Below are positions 36,017 through 45,142 of a stretch of 64,000 nucleotides of DNA, in pieces. This DNA is from Rhodopirellula sp. (lineage in GTDB: Bacteria; Planctomycetota; Planctomycetia; Pirellulales; Thermoguttaceae). The notes under the pieces are model-generated. The model did not search any database, was not told the origin of the DNA, and saw only the letters and a program-made list of their open reading frames with translations. Both the position numbers and the translations under genes were made by a program. Positions within the stretch are counted from its first letter, which is position 1. Each line of letters starts with the position of its first letter. The stretch spans positions 62,001-126,000 of the forward strand of contig JAAYEH010000301.1 of NCBI GenBank assembly GCA_012728855.1, read 5' to 3'.

Positions 36017-37435
36017 TTGACACGCATCCGAAGCATCCTACCGCGCGGCCACAACTGGCCGGTGGTGGTATTGCTGCTCACCGCGGTGATTGTCGCCATC
36101 GCACTGCAAGCCGCCGGGCGAATGACGTGCGAGGAGGTCTTCGATACGGCCAGCTACTTGGGGTTTCCGCTGCTGCCGCTCGAAGCGGGCCTGGTTAGCA
36201 TTCGCACCTACGGCTACCCGCTCTTCCTGCAAACGGTGCTGGGCCTGACCGGATCGAAAGCGGCCGTGCCGTGGGCTCAGTACGCCATGCATCTGCTATG
36301 CGTGTTGTGCTGGTATTGGGGCGCGCGGGCGTGGTTTCCCTCGGCCTGGCTGGCGGCCTCGGCGGCGGGCAGCCTGCTGGTCACCAACACCCTGCTTCGC
36401 AACGTGTTCATCATTTCATCCGACGGTCTGGCATCTTCGTTCGCCATTGCCACGATCGGCGCGCTGATGGCGACGGTGGCGCAGCCTCGCCGTCTAGTCG
36501 GGTGGCTGCTGCTGGGACCGCTGATATTCGCCACATACCAAATTCGCCCCGCCTACCTGTTCCTGGTCGGACTTTGCCCGCTGCTGGGGGTCGGTCTTCT
36601 CGCCTTGCGGCAATGGCTGTGCGTGGACGGCGATCACGCCGGGCAGGCATTGGGCCGATGGCCAACGGGCGGCTTGTTGGCGGGCATCGCCTTGGGACCG
36701 CTGCTGGTGTTTTGCCTGGTTCGCTGGGCGCTGGTCGGCGATTTCGGACTCGTTTCTTTCAGCGGCTACAATTTTTGCGGCGTGGTCGGACAGTTTCTCG
36801 ACCGCCCGACGATTTCCTGTCTGCCCGCGGAAGTTCAACCGGTCGCCGCCGAGGCTTTGCGCCGTCGCGACGCGCTGGCGAAGGAGAAGTCAAACTTCAG
36901 CGGCGAGGTGGTGACCAACTACATGATGATCGAGAACCGATTCAACGACAGCACTTGGACTGTGTTCTATCCCGCGGCGGACACGATCGCCGGCGGGGAT
37001 CCGGTGCAGACGAACCGGTTGCTTGTCCGACTAGCCGCGTCCGTCATCCGCTGCCGCCCAACGCTGTATATGATTTGGCTGGCCAAGGCGTGGGCTCGCG
37101 GCGTCTATATTCTGGCATCGGAGCTGGTCATTCATCCGCTGGCGCTAGTGCTGCTGCCACTGCTGCCGGTCATCCATTTCGTGACGATTTCTCGCCGGCG
37201 AGACGCCGTCGGCCTCTGCCCGCGCGACATGCTGTTGCCGCTGAACGCCCTGCTCTTGATCGCGGTCGTTTTCTCCTTCGTGAATCTTGCGTTCATCATT
37301 GTCTCGTCGCCCCCTTTGAGCCGTTTCATGGATGCCGCCGGTGTTTTCTGGCTACCGTGGTTTTGCCTGGTATTCGTCAGTCGTTGGCAATTGATGCGTA
37401 GCGCCCGTCGCTCGGACGCCGAAACTGGCCGCTGA
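36017..37435 (+). CDS. Polytopic membrane protein, unknown function
   Basis: A 472-residue integral membrane protein with about nine to ten hydrophobic stretches (for example WPVVVLLLTAVIVAIALQAA, YAMHLLCVLCWYWGA, LLAGIALGPLLVFCLVRWAL, LNALLLIAVVFSFVNLAFII). A soluble loop lies at about 265-325. The organisation recalls polyprenyl-phosphate-dependent glycosyltransferases (GT39/GT83-like), but I see no decisive motif and leave it unnamed. The start is a TTG at 36017 with a weak ribosome site, 32 bp after ftsH. Long overlapping frames here are compositional shadows. Confidence 0.65.
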   Translation: MTRIRSILPRGHNWPVVVLLLTAVIVAIALQAAGRMTCEEVFDTASYLGFPLLPLEAGLVSIRTYGYPLFLQTVLGLTGSKAAVPWAQYAMHLLCVLCWYWGARAWFPSAWLAASAAGSLLVTNTLLRNVFIISSDGLASSFAIATIGALMATVAQPRRLVGWLLLGPLIFATYQIRPAYLFLVGLCPLLGVGLLALRQWLCVDGDHAGQALGRWPTGGLLAGIALGPLLVFCLVRWALVGDFGLVSFSGYNFCGVVGQFLDRPTISCLPAEVQPVAAEALRRRDALAKEKSNFSGEVVTNYMMIENRFNDSTWTVFYPAADTIAGGDPVQTNRLLVRLAASVIRCRPTLYMIWLAKAWARGVYILASELVIHPLALVLLPLLPVIHFVTISRRRDAVGLCPRDMLLPLNALLLIAVVFSFVNLAFIIVSSPPLSRFMDAAGVFWLPWFCLVFVSRWQLMRSARRSDAETGR

Positions 37436-37523
37436 TCCGCGTGCGCCACTTACAAGGGGATCTCTATTGCCAGTCGAGGTGGTTTCGCGTCTGGAGGTGA
37501 GCGAACACAATGAGGGATTCTGC

Positions 37524-37619
37524 ATGGTTCAAAAAACGGGGACTGGCTCCGCGCTAAATAGCCTTCTGGCGGCAGAGAACACGGTTCGGCGAGGTGCCTG
37601 TCCCCGTTTTCTGAACCAT
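37524..37619. repeat. Palindromic element A4
   Basis: Inverted ends ATGGTTCAAAAAACGGGGAC and GTCCCCGTTTTCTGAACCAT agree at 19 of 20 positions. The interior resembles A3. It lies about 45 bp upstream of the hisD start. Confidence 0.88.
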
Positions 37620-37663
37620 TCCAGAGAACCTCGTGTCGTGATTGAATCGGGGGAGGGGGTGCG

Positions 37664-39019
37664 GTGGCAAGCAAGCTGAATATACTTCGCATCGACAGTC
37701 GAAAGGACGACATCCGTGCGGCGATGGACAAGTTGCGTCGGCGGCTTAGCCCCCGCGGTGAGGTGGTCAGTCAGCAAGGTCGGCAACGGACGATCGAGAT
37801 CTTCGGCGAGCCGCTCACGCCGGCCGAAGTCGTCCGTCGGATCTGCCGGGATGTGGAACAACAAGGCATTTCGGCAGTGCTGGACTACTCGGCTCGGATC
37901 GACAAGGCCGATCTGACGCCCGCCACGATTCGCGTCCGTGCCGAGGAACTCGCCCAGGCGCACGCCCGGGCCGATGCCGGCTTCCTCACAACCGTCCGTC
38001 GCGTCGCCGACAACATTCGCACCTTTCAGGAAGCGATTCTGCACCACGACGTTCGATTAGAGCGCCCCGATGGCTACCTGGTGCAGCGATACCGTCCGCT
38101 CGACCGGGCGGGGATCTGCGTGCCGGGCGGCGCGGCGGCGTATCCGTCGACGGTATTGATGACGGCCGTGCCGGCCCAGGTCGCCGGTGTCGGCGAGTTG
38201 GCGGTCGTTGCGCCACCGACCCGATACGGTGCGTACAACGCCGATCTCCTGGCGACTTGTCACGAATTGGGCATTCGCGAGGTCTATCGGCTCGGCGGGG
38301 CGCAGGCCGTGGCGGCGCTGGCGTATGGGGTGGACGGGGTGCCCCGGGTCGACAAGATCGTCGGTCCCGGCAATCTCTTTGTCGCCTTAGCGAAGAAACA
38401 TGTCTACGGAGACGTGGATATCGATTCGATCGCCGGTCCAAGTGAGATCGTGGTGATCGTCGACCGCTCGACCCGTCCCACGTTCACCGCCTACGACCTC
38501 ATTGCTCAGGCGGAACACGCGCCGGGCGCCAGCGTGCTTATCGGCTGGGAGGAGGATGTGTTGGACGCGGCAGTGGAGGAATTGGCCGCTCAATTGGAGC
38601 ATGTCGAGCGAGGGGAGTTGGCCCGGCAGAGCCTGGAGGATTTCGGCGCGGTGATCCTCGCCCGCGATGCCGATGAAGCCTGTCGCCTGACCGATGAAAT
38701 CGCGCCGGAGCACCTCCACATTGCCACGGAGAACGCCGAATCACTTGCCGAGCAGATCCGTCACGCCGGCGCAATCTTTCTCGGCAATTATACACCGGTG
38801 GCCTTGGGCGACTACGCCGCCGGCCCTTCGCACGTCCTGCCCACCAGCGGCACGGCCCGTTTTGCCAGTGGTCTATCGGCCAACGACTTTTTAAGAACCA
38901 ACAGCGTCCTCCATTTCACCCAGCGCGGCATGGCCCATCTCGCCGAAGACGTACGCGTCCTGGCAACGAAGGAAGGCCTGACCGCCCACCGCCAAAGTGT
39001 GGAGGTAAGATGTCATTAG
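37664..39019 (+). CDS. hisD: Histidinol dehydrogenase
   Basis: Oxidises histidinol to histidine in the last two steps of histidine synthesis, using NAD and zinc. The 451-residue product has the family signatures RYRPLDRAGICVPGGAAAYPS, KIVGPGNLFVALAKK, DSIAGPSEIVVI, IAQAEHAPGAS, APEHLHI and GPSHVLPTSGTARF, which include the zinc-binding His and Gln. Start is GTG at 37664, with a strong GGGAGGGGG site upstream. It is the first of three histidine genes in a row (hisD-hisC-hisB) with gaps of 85 and 182 bp filled by repeats. The pathway's other genes are not in the window. Confidence 0.96.
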   Translation: MASKLNILRIDSRKDDIRAAMDKLRRRLSPRGEVVSQQGRQRTIEIFGEPLTPAEVVRRICRDVEQQGISAVLDYSARIDKADLTPATIRVRAEELAQAHARADAGFLTTVRRVADNIRTFQEAILHHDVRLERPDGYLVQRYRPLDRAGICVPGGAAAYPSTVLMTAVPAQVAGVGELAVVAPPTRYGAYNADLLATCHELGIREVYRLGGAQAVAALAYGVDGVPRVDKIVGPGNLFVALAKKHVYGDVDIDSIAGPSEIVVIVDRSTRPTFTAYDLIAQAEHAPGASVLIGWEEDVLDAAVEELAAQLEHVERGELARQSLEDFGAVILARDADEACRLTDEIAPEHLHIATENAESLAEQIRHAGAIFLGNYTPVALGDYAAGPSHVLPTSGTARFASGLSANDFLRTNSVLHFTQRGMAHLAEDVRVLATKEGLTAHRQSVEVRCH

Positions 39020-39073
39020 TCATTGGTCATTTGGTGCTGGCTGGCAAAACGGCAGCTTAGGTTCGTCGCCCAA

Positions 39074-39108
39074 CAAATGACAAATGACAAATGACAAATG
39101 ACAAATGA
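39074..39108. repeat. Tandem CAAATGA x5 at the hisC start
   Basis: Five exact 7-bp units end inside the first hisC codons, so the start ATG (39105) is itself in the last unit. Seven is not a multiple of three, so the ATG in each unit falls in a different frame. Related GTCATTTG sequence precedes it on the other strand sense at 39008-39040. Confidence 0.95.
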
Positions 39109-40160
39109 CAAGCAACTACTTCCGCGCAGAAATTCGAGCGATGGCCGGCTACGTGCCGGGGGAACAACCACAGACCTCGGGGTTCCTCAAGCTCAACACG
39201 AATGAGAATCCCTACCCGCCTTCCCCGGCGGTGGCTGCGGCCGTGGAGGAGGCTTTGCGGCGGGGCCTGCAGAAGTATCCAGACCCTGTGGCCGGGGCGT
39301 TCCGGCGGCAGGCGGCGGAGGTTCTGGGCGTTGAGCCTGACTGGATCCTTTGCGGCAATGGCAGTGACGACATCTTGACGATCGCCACGCGAGCATTTGT
39401 CGGTCAGGGGCAAATGCTGCGGTTGCCGTATCCAAGCTATATCCTCTATAAGTCACTGGCACAGATCCAGGGGGCCCGAAGCGAGGAAGTCCACTTCCAG
39501 TCCGACTGGTCGCTGCCGCCCGCCTTCGCGAAATCGGTCGAGGATTTGCGTCTGGTATTTCTTCCGAACCCCAACAGTCCCTCGGGAACGATAGTATCGC
39601 GGGATGTAATCCTGGCGTTGGCCGAGGAATTGCCTTGCCCTTTGCTGGTCGACGAAGCCTATGGCGACTTTGCCGAGTTCAACTGCATCGATCTGGTGGC
39701 GAAGAACGAAAAGATTCTTGTTTCGCGTTCCTTCAGCAAGTCGTACGCCTTGGCCGGGCTGCGGTTTGGATTCGTCGTCGCTCAGCCGCACATGATCGCG
39801 CAGCTCGTCAAGGTCAAGGATTCGTACAATTGCGACGCCCTCTCGATTGCCGCCGCCACTGCGGCGATCGCCGACCAGACGTGGCTGGCGGAAAATCGCG
39901 GCCGCATTCTCGCCACGCGCAAACGGCTCACGGAAGGGATGCGGCACCTCGGCTTCGAGGTGGTCGATTCCCATGCCAACTTTACCTGGAACGTCCATCC
40001 GTCACAACCGGTAAAGCCGCTCTACGAGAGACTCAAACAACAGTCCGTCCTGGTCCGATACATGGACTATGCCGGTTGGGGCGACGGGCTGCGGATCAGT
40101 GTGGGAACCGACGAGGACGTGCAAACCTGCCTGAATCGGCTAGAGGCTATCCTTTCCTAG
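39105..40160 (+). CDS. hisC: Histidinol-phosphate aminotransferase
   Basis: A PLP-dependent class I/II aminotransferase that makes histidinol phosphate. The 351-residue product has LKLNTNENPYPPSPAV, LCGNGSDDILTIATRAF, FLPNPNSPSGT, LVDEAYGDFAEF and the Schiff-base Lys in SRSFSKSYALAGLRFGF. Length fits HisC. The start ATG is formed by the CAAATGA tandem repeat, and no ribosome site is visible. Translation may depend on the hisD ribosome flow or on an in-frame downstream codon. It lies between hisD and hisB. Confidence 0.94.
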   Translation: MTSNYFRAEIRAMAGYVPGEQPQTSGFLKLNTNENPYPPSPAVAAAVEEALRRGLQKYPDPVAGAFRRQAAEVLGVEPDWILCGNGSDDILTIATRAFVGQGQMLRLPYPSYILYKSLAQIQGARSEEVHFQSDWSLPPAFAKSVEDLRLVFLPNPNSPSGTIVSRDVILALAEELPCPLLVDEAYGDFAEFNCIDLVAKNEKILVSRSFSKSYALAGLRFGFVVAQPHMIAQLVKVKDSYNCDALSIAAATAAIADQTWLAENRGRILATRKRLTEGMRHLGFEVVDSHANFTWNVHPSQPVKPLYERLKQQSVLVRYMDYAGWGDGLRISVGTDEDVQTCLNRLEAILS

Positions 40161-40186
40161 AACGGCCCCTCAGCCGCAACCAGAAT

Positions 40187-40314
40187 CGTTTAACCGCAAC
40201 GGCCAACGGTCTGCGCGAGATGTGTCGTGGCGTGCTTTGTTACCACCCCCCGCGCAGGCCGTTGGCCGTTGCGGTTAAACGAGCCAAACATCCGCGCACG
40301 GCGCGGAGAAGTTA
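40187..40314. repeat. Palindromic element B2
   Basis: Inverted arms CGTTTAACCGCAACGGCC and GGCCGTTGCGGTTAAACG, then the same conserved flank as B1 (ending CGGCGCGGAGAAGTTA) in reverse orientation. It fills most of the hisC-hisB gap, 26 bp after the hisC stop. Confidence 0.85.
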
Positions 40315-40342
40315 CGTGCTCGGCACACAGTAAACGGACGAA

Positions 40343-40942
40343 ATGATCATGTCTCGCAACGCCCGAATCGAACGGAAGACCCTCGAAACGCAGATTGCCT
40401 TGGAACTGACACTCGACGGCGGCGGCCGTGCCGAGGTCGCCAGCGGTGTCGGTTTTCTCGACCATATGCTGACTCTCCTGGCAAAGCACGGCGCGCTGGA
40501 TCTCGTGCTCAGGGCCGACGGGGATCTTGACGTCGATCAGCACCACACCGTGGAGGACGTCGGCATTTGTCTCGGTCAGGCGTTCGAGCGGGCCTTGGGT
40601 GACAAGGCGGGCATCCGCCGCTACGGCCACTTTACGCTTCCGATGGAGGAAACCCTCGTCACCGCCGCGGTCGACCTCGGCGGACGGCCCTATTTCGTTT
40701 TCGAGGCCGAGTTTCCAACGGAGAAGATCGGCGAGTTCGACAGCGAATTGGTCTTCGACTTCTGGCAGGCTTTTTCCGCCAACGCGCTGTGCAATCTCCA
40801 CGTCCTCCTACACTACGGCCGCAACAGTCACCACATCGCCGAGGGTATTTTCAAAGCCACGGCCCGCGCGCTGCGGATGGCTCTCGAGGAAGATCCCCGC
40901 ATCCAAGGCGTTCCCAGCACCAAGGGAACGCTGAACAAGTAA
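40343..40942 (+). CDS. hisB: Imidazoleglycerol-phosphate dehydratase
   Basis: Dehydrates imidazole glycerol phosphate in histidine synthesis, with Mn2+. The 199-residue single-domain form has the metal-binding HHxxE-type motifs [11 protein letters not shown] and [13 protein letters not shown], and [14 protein letters not shown] near the start. There is no fused HisB-N phosphatase. The start is 40343, with Met at 40349 as an alternative. It is third in the his row and converges on the recombinase gene. Confidence 0.96.
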   Translation: MIMSRNARIERKTLETQIALELTLDGGGRAEVASGVGFLDHMLTLLAKHGALDLVLRADGDLDVDQHHTVEDVGICLGQAFERALGDKAGIRRYGHFTLPMEETLVTAAVDLGGRPYFVFEAEFPTEKIGEFDSELVFDFWQAFSANALCNLHVLLHYGRNSHHIAEGIFKATARALRMALEEDPRIQGVPSTKGTLNK

Positions 40943-40969
40943 GATGCCCTACCAAAACCGCTGTTGTTG

Positions 40970-41911
40970 TCAGGCGCGCGGGTGAAACTGGCTGTGTACG
41001 GATTTCAGCCGCGTGGGGTCGACATGGGTGTAGATCTGCGTGGTGGCGATGCTGGCGTGGCCGAGCATCTCCTGGACCTGGCGGAGGTCCGCGCCCCCGG
41101 CAAGCATATGCGTCGCGAAGCTGTGACGCATCGTATGCGGGCTGACCAGCGGCGGCGCGCCGATCCGCTGGACGTAACGCTTGAGCAGTTCCCAGATCCG
41201 CTCGCGCCGAAGCCTGCGGCCTCGATACGACAACAGCACCCAAGCCGGCGGCGACGCGGCGCGTTCCAACAGGGCCGTTCGTTCATGCTCGAGATACGCT
41301 TTGACCGCTTCGATGGCACGGGCGCCGAGCGGAACCAGCCGTTCTTTGCTCCCCTTGCCGTGGCAAAGACAATAGCTTTCCTCGAAGTGCATGTCTCGCA
41401 GCGCCAGATTCGACAACTCCGAAGCGCGGCAGCCGGTGGCATAGAGCAGTTCCAGCATCGCGCGGTCCCGTCGCCAAAACGGATCGTAGGACTGCGGGCT
41501 CTCGAGGAGCTGATCGATCTGCTCCGGGCTGAGCACCTGTGGGATTCGCTGCCAGAGCTTCTGGCTGCCCAGCAATTCCGCCAGGTTGTCCTTCAGGACG
41601 CCTTCCAGTTGCAGGTAGCGAAAAAAGACCTTCAGCGAAACCAGATGCCGGGCCAGCGACGCCGGCGCGAGCTGTTTGCCGTGAAGCCAAGTGGTGTAGT
41701 CGGCCAAATCGCGAATGGTCAGTTCCGGGATCTTGCGGCCGGCGAGCCATTCCGAGAATCGCCGCAGATCGCGACGGTATGCGGCCACCGTGTTCTCGGC
41801 CAGGTGGCATTCCCCCGCCGCGTATTCGACGAAGGCGTCGAGCCACACCCGCGACAGATTCGGCGGCTGGGGGGGCTTCGGTTTAAGGAGCTTGCGGCGT
41901 GGACCACCCAT
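40970..41911 (-). CDS. Tyrosine recombinase XerC/XerD
   Basis: A 313-residue site-specific recombinase of Xer type, likely to resolve chromosome dimers at dif. The N-terminal SAM-like core-binding domain (WLDAFVEYAAGECHLAENT) is followed by the catalytic domain with the full residue set: Arg in ATGCRASELSNLAL, Lys in HGKGSKERLVPL, H-x-x-R in SPHTMRHSFATHML, His in LGHASIATTQ and the nucleophile Tyr in IYTHV. Length matches Xer proteins, not phage integrases. XerC and XerD cannot be distinguished here. The ATG at 41911 is chosen because upstream frame codons run into repeat D3. Confidence 0.9.
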   Translation of the reverse strand: MGGPRRKLLKPKPPQPPNLSRVWLDAFVEYAAGECHLAENTVAAYRRDLRRFSEWLAGRKIPELTIRDLADYTTWLHGKQLAPASLARHLVSLKVFFRYLQLEGVLKDNLAELLGSQKLWQRIPQVLSPEQIDQLLESPQSYDPFWRRDRAMLELLYATGCRASELSNLALRDMHFEESYCLCHGKGSKERLVPLGARAIEAVKAYLEHERTALLERAASPPAWVLLSYRGRRLRRERIWELLKRYVQRIGAPPLVSPHTMRHSFATHMLAGGADLRQVQEMLGHASIATTQIYTHVDPTRLKSVHSQFHPRA

Positions 41912-42325
41912 GCCATTTGAGTTCGGACGTTGAGTCGGCCTCGCTTGACGGGAACCCGGACGAAACCGGCGGACCGAGTTGCTCGCCGCCCGGCTGCTGC
42001 CATCGGGCCGGACGACGGCGTAAGGGCACACCGATGGCGAGCCGCCGGGCTGCTAGCGGTTGAGTTCCTTTCTGTTTTCACCCTAAAGAAGGGTTCGGTC
42101 GCACTCGATGTTCTGCCGGAGGATCCATCGGCCCATTCGTAACGTAACGTACAATAACGATTGGCGCGGATTCTACGCCTCCCGCCACATTCCTGCCGGT
42201 TGGGGGGATAATAACCGATTGATTTTTTATGCAGCAGTCGTGAAACCGCCTGCGATAAGCCGTTCTGAAGATGGGATGGTTTCGCGAAGCAGGTAGGTTC
42301 GCTCGGAATTGAGGGGAAACCGACG
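41912..42325. other. Intergenic region with repeat D3
   Basis: A 414-bp gap between divergent genes. Only D3 and short AT-richer stretches (for example TAACGTAACGTACAATAACG near 42139) are notable. The lipoprotein promoter should lie between about 42140 and 42300; no confident boxes. Confidence 0.45.
41981..42057. repeat. Palindromic repeat D3
   Basis: Outer arms GCTCGCCGCCCGGCTGCTG and GAGCCGCCGGGCTGCTAGC with inner CCATCGG/CCGATGG. The largest of the four D copies, in a divergent gap. Confidence 0.7.
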
Positions 42326-43837
42326 ATGAAATCTCGCCTTCTTCTACTTCTTTTGGCCGCTCTCGTCGCGAGTGGCTGCGGAGGTAAGACTTATTCGTCC
42401 AGAGATGTTGAGCAAGTGGGTGCCAAAGGGCCGAACGGAGTCGCTGATGTCGCTACGACACCTGCGACGGAGCCGGAAGTCCCGCAGGAGTCGAAAAACC
42501 AGCCCATCGCCGAGAATCCGCGGGGGGGGCAGGCGGGGAGCAAGCCGATCGAAGAATCGAACGCGGAACCGCTACTAGCGGCGGAACCGGCCCTGCCGGC
42601 GCCCCGGATCAGTTTCGATTTGCCCAAAGAAAAGGTCGACGCGCCGCCCGATGGCGGCGAGCCTTCGTTTGCAGCGCCGCCCACGCCCCCCTCGGTTCAG
42701 CCGTCGCGCGAAGCGGCCCTGGCGGCTACGGGTGATGTCCGCCCCGAAATCCAGGTTGCCACGTCTGCTGATGGCAATCCGGTTCTGAAGGTGCGATACC
42801 CGTGGCAAAAACTGCCTCGGCCATCCATTCAAATCGCGCGAGCGGACAATCCCGGGGAATCAGCCAAACCACTGGCCTTGGACGGGGTGAACGCCGTGGA
42901 GGTTTGGCGTGGGCAGGTCGAGCGGCTCAACAAGCCGACCTATCCTTCCTCCGTCGAACTGGTCAAAACGTCGGTCACCTTCCTCGATCGTGGACAGGGA
43001 GAGTTGATTACCATCCGCGGACGAGAGAATCTCCTTGGCAAAACGGCGGCTTACGCCGTTGACGAGAAGGCCGGCACACCGGTCATTTGTTACCTGCTTG
43101 ATCGCTGGGCGGATGAACAGGGAGTTCTTCATTTCGCGTTGGGCGACTTCGATCTGACCCGCGAGTTCAATCAGGCCGGAAAAGTACACATTTGGCTGCT
43201 CAGTGAAGAGCAGATCGTCTGGGAAGAAACGGTGGATTGGCCCGGCCAAAATGCCGCGTCTTCGGTGGTTCAGCAGCCGGACGGCGTTTCCCCGCCGATG
43301 GCCGTTCAACCCGATTCGGCCACGGGGGCGGCGAGTTCCGTCCAGAATAAGACTCCGGCGGACCCGGCGATGCCCAACCCCCCGACGTTGCCAGCGCTCC
43401 CCGAGGTGTCCCACGGCAAGACCCTCCCTGAAGTTGCAGGCCCCGGTCCATCAAACTCCGCACCGGATGCACCGCTCGCGGAGTCGATTCCGCCCGCTCT
43501 GCCCCAGCAACCGGCCGAACCGTCGCCCGGGTGGAAACCAATGGAAACGAAACCATCCTCCTCTCCGTCTGCCACCCCTTCGGAAAAGTTAACCCTTGAG
43601 GAGATGTCGATCGATCAGTTGGCTCGGCACATCGAGAACGAATTCAGCTCGAGCATGTCACCGAAAGTGCGGCGATTCTGGCTGAATGGGTACCGCTACT
43701 ACTATGTCGTGCCCAACCCGCCCGAGGTTCGGCGAACCATTTTCATGGATATGCTGCGGTCGGCTTACGCCGAGAAACCTGCGGCAGAACTGGCCGAGGC
43801 GATGGCTGCCTTGTTCCAAAAGCTCAAAGCCAAGTAG
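42326..43837 (+). CDS. Lipoprotein, Pro/Ala-rich, unknown function
   Basis: A 503-residue predicted lipoprotein. The signal KSRLLLLLLAALVASGC ends in a lipobox with Cys18. Residues about 20-140 and 310-430 are Pro/Ala/Glu-rich and probably disordered. A middle region (about 140-310, from PEIQVATSADGNPVLKVRYPW to the EEQIVWEETVDWPG stretch) looks folded. The C-terminus (LTLEEMSIDQLARHIENEF to the end) is a compact helical segment. A run of eight G is in frame at about 42532. GAGGGG precedes the ATG. No characterised family. It is followed by the BBP7 barrel, so it may be an envelope partner. Confidence 0.7.
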   Translation: MKSRLLLLLLAALVASGCGGKTYSSRDVEQVGAKGPNGVADVATTPATEPEVPQESKNQPIAENPRGGQAGSKPIEESNAEPLLAAEPALPAPRISFDLPKEKVDAPPDGGEPSFAAPPTPPSVQPSREAALAATGDVRPEIQVATSADGNPVLKVRYPWQKLPRPSIQIARADNPGESAKPLALDGVNAVEVWRGQVERLNKPTYPSSVELVKTSVTFLDRGQGELITIRGRENLLGKTAAYAVDEKAGTPVICYLLDRWADEQGVLHFALGDFDLTREFNQAGKVHIWLLSEEQIVWEETVDWPGQNAASSVVQQPDGVSPPMAVQPDSATGAASSVQNKTPADPAMPNPPTLPALPEVSHGKTLPEVAGPGPSNSAPDAPLAESIPPALPQQPAEPSPGWKPMETKPSSSPSATPSEKLTLEEMSIDQLARHIENEFSSSMSPKVRRFWLNGYRYYYVVPNPPEVRRTIFMDMLRSAYAEKPAAELAEAMAALFQKLKAK

Positions 43838-43966
43838 CACCGCGGCAGATTCTTCCGATTGCACCGGTTCTACCGAATAGGCTGATGATTTTGGCTGTAA
43901 CAGCCGAAATGATTACAGGAGATAATATGTCTCCGGCAACCGGCCATTGGGGGAACGGAGCTGTCC

Positions 43967-45142
43967 ATGCGCAAAGATGCTTGGGGTTGGATGATTCGGC
44001 TACTGACCGGCTTATGGGTGCTGTTACCGTCGGCTGGCTTGGTCGGCGCCCAGGGAGTTCCTGAACCGATGCCGAGCGGGTCGCTTGCATCGCCTCCAAT
44101 GGCATCGCCTCCAATGGCTTCGCCTCCGATCGCCCCTGCCGGCACCGAGGTGAACCGCTGTGCCAAACCGCCTGGCTGCCCGCCTCCTTGCGAACCATTC
44201 CCGGAATGTCCGCCAACGGTCTGGTATGGTCGCGTTTCTGCGTTAATTCTCAAGCGTGACGCCGATCGTGACATTGTCTTCGCCACCGACGGTCTGTCTG
44301 GAGAAACGGTCCTCAGCACCGAGGATCTCGAATTCCCCTTCGAGGGTGGCGGGGAGTTCATGATCGGGCGTATGATTGTGCCCAGCCACTTTCTGGAATT
44401 CTCCTTTTTCGGTTTGAACTCCTGGGAGGAGTCGGCAACCGTTCGCGACGAAGACAATGCCTTGTTTTCGCCGTTCAGCGGCTTCGGCAGCGATCCCGTC
44501 GGCGGTATTGACGAGTTGGACAACAACCGTCTGGCCTCGGTGCGTTACGGTTCACGGCTGAACAACTATGAATTGAATCTCCGCCACGATCTGCCCATGC
44601 CGCCGATCCACCTGAACACCTCGTTCTTGTTCGGCGGACGCGCCATGATGATCGAGGAGGATCTGCAATACCTGACGGAGTCGATCGATCCCGTCGCCTC
44701 CACCACCACCACCAACCGCATCGGAACCCGCACGGACAATCGCCTGCTCGGTCTGCAGGTCGGCGGGCTGTTCGAGTTTCACGTTGAGCCGTGCTGGTGG
44801 GTGGATTTCCGGGCGTTGGGGACCATTTGCCAGAACAAGATCGACCTCGACTCGGCCTATACCCATATCGATGAAAATGGGGCTTCGCACGTCTACGTCC
44901 ATTCAAACGACGACAGCCAGACCGCCTTTGTGGGCGACTTGTCGCTTTCGCTCATCTACGAGTGTTCGTGCAACCTGACGTGCGAGGTCGGCTATCGGGC
45001 TCTTTGGGTGACCGGTTTGGCTCTGGCGGCTGAGAACCTGCAGACCAATCCTGAAATACTCCGACTCGGACCGCCGCAAATCGACGACGAGGGGGAGATT
45101 GTCTATCATGGGCCGCACGTCGGCGTGACGGTTCGGTGGTAG
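43967..45142 (+). CDS. BBP7 family outer-membrane beta-barrel protein
   Basis: A 391-residue protein of the planctomycete-specific BBP7 family. A signal (RLLTGLWVLLPSAGLVGAQ) is followed by a Pro-rich segment with an ASPPM repeat, coded by a 15-bp tandem repeat at about 44089-44130. The barrel starts WYGRVSALILKRDADRD and includes FLEFSFFGLNSWEES and LNNYELNLRHDLP, ending in GVTVRW with an aromatic C-terminus. The role is unknown; location in the outer membrane is expected. Its last 37 bp overlap the 3' end of murA on the other strand. Confidence 0.85.
   Translation: MRKDAWGWMIRLLTGLWVLLPSAGLVGAQGVPEPMPSGSLASPPMASPPMASPPIAPAGTEVNRCAKPPGCPPPCEPFPECPPTVWYGRVSALILKRDADRDIVFATDGLSGETVLSTEDLEFPFEGGGEFMIGRMIVPSHFLEFSFFGLNSWEESATVRDEDNALFSPFSGFGSDPVGGIDELDNNRLASVRYGSRLNNYELNLRHDLPMPPIHLNTSFLFGGRAMMIEEDLQYLTESIDPVASTTTTNRIGTRTDNRLLGLQVGGLFEFHVEPCWWVDFRALGTICQNKIDLDSAYTHIDENGASHVYVHSNDDSQTAFVGDLSLSLIYECSCNLTCEVGYRALWVTGLALAAENLQTNPEILRLGPPQIDDEGEIVYHGPHVGVTVRW

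Noticed and set aside
36271-37401. A 376-codon frame overlapping the polytopic membrane protein
   Set aside because: It is Arg/Gly-rich with no membrane segments or homology. The overlapping frame has ordered hydrophobic helices and is preferred, though neither family is named.
39074-39108. CRISPR array
   Set aside because: The five CAAATGA units are contiguous 7-mers without spacers, and no cas gene is present in the window.
42532-42539. Phase-variable poly-G tract in the lipoprotein gene
   Set aside because: Only eight G, in frame, with no sign of a broken copy. Similar runs at about 1220 and 56732 are also short. Too weak without read-level data.
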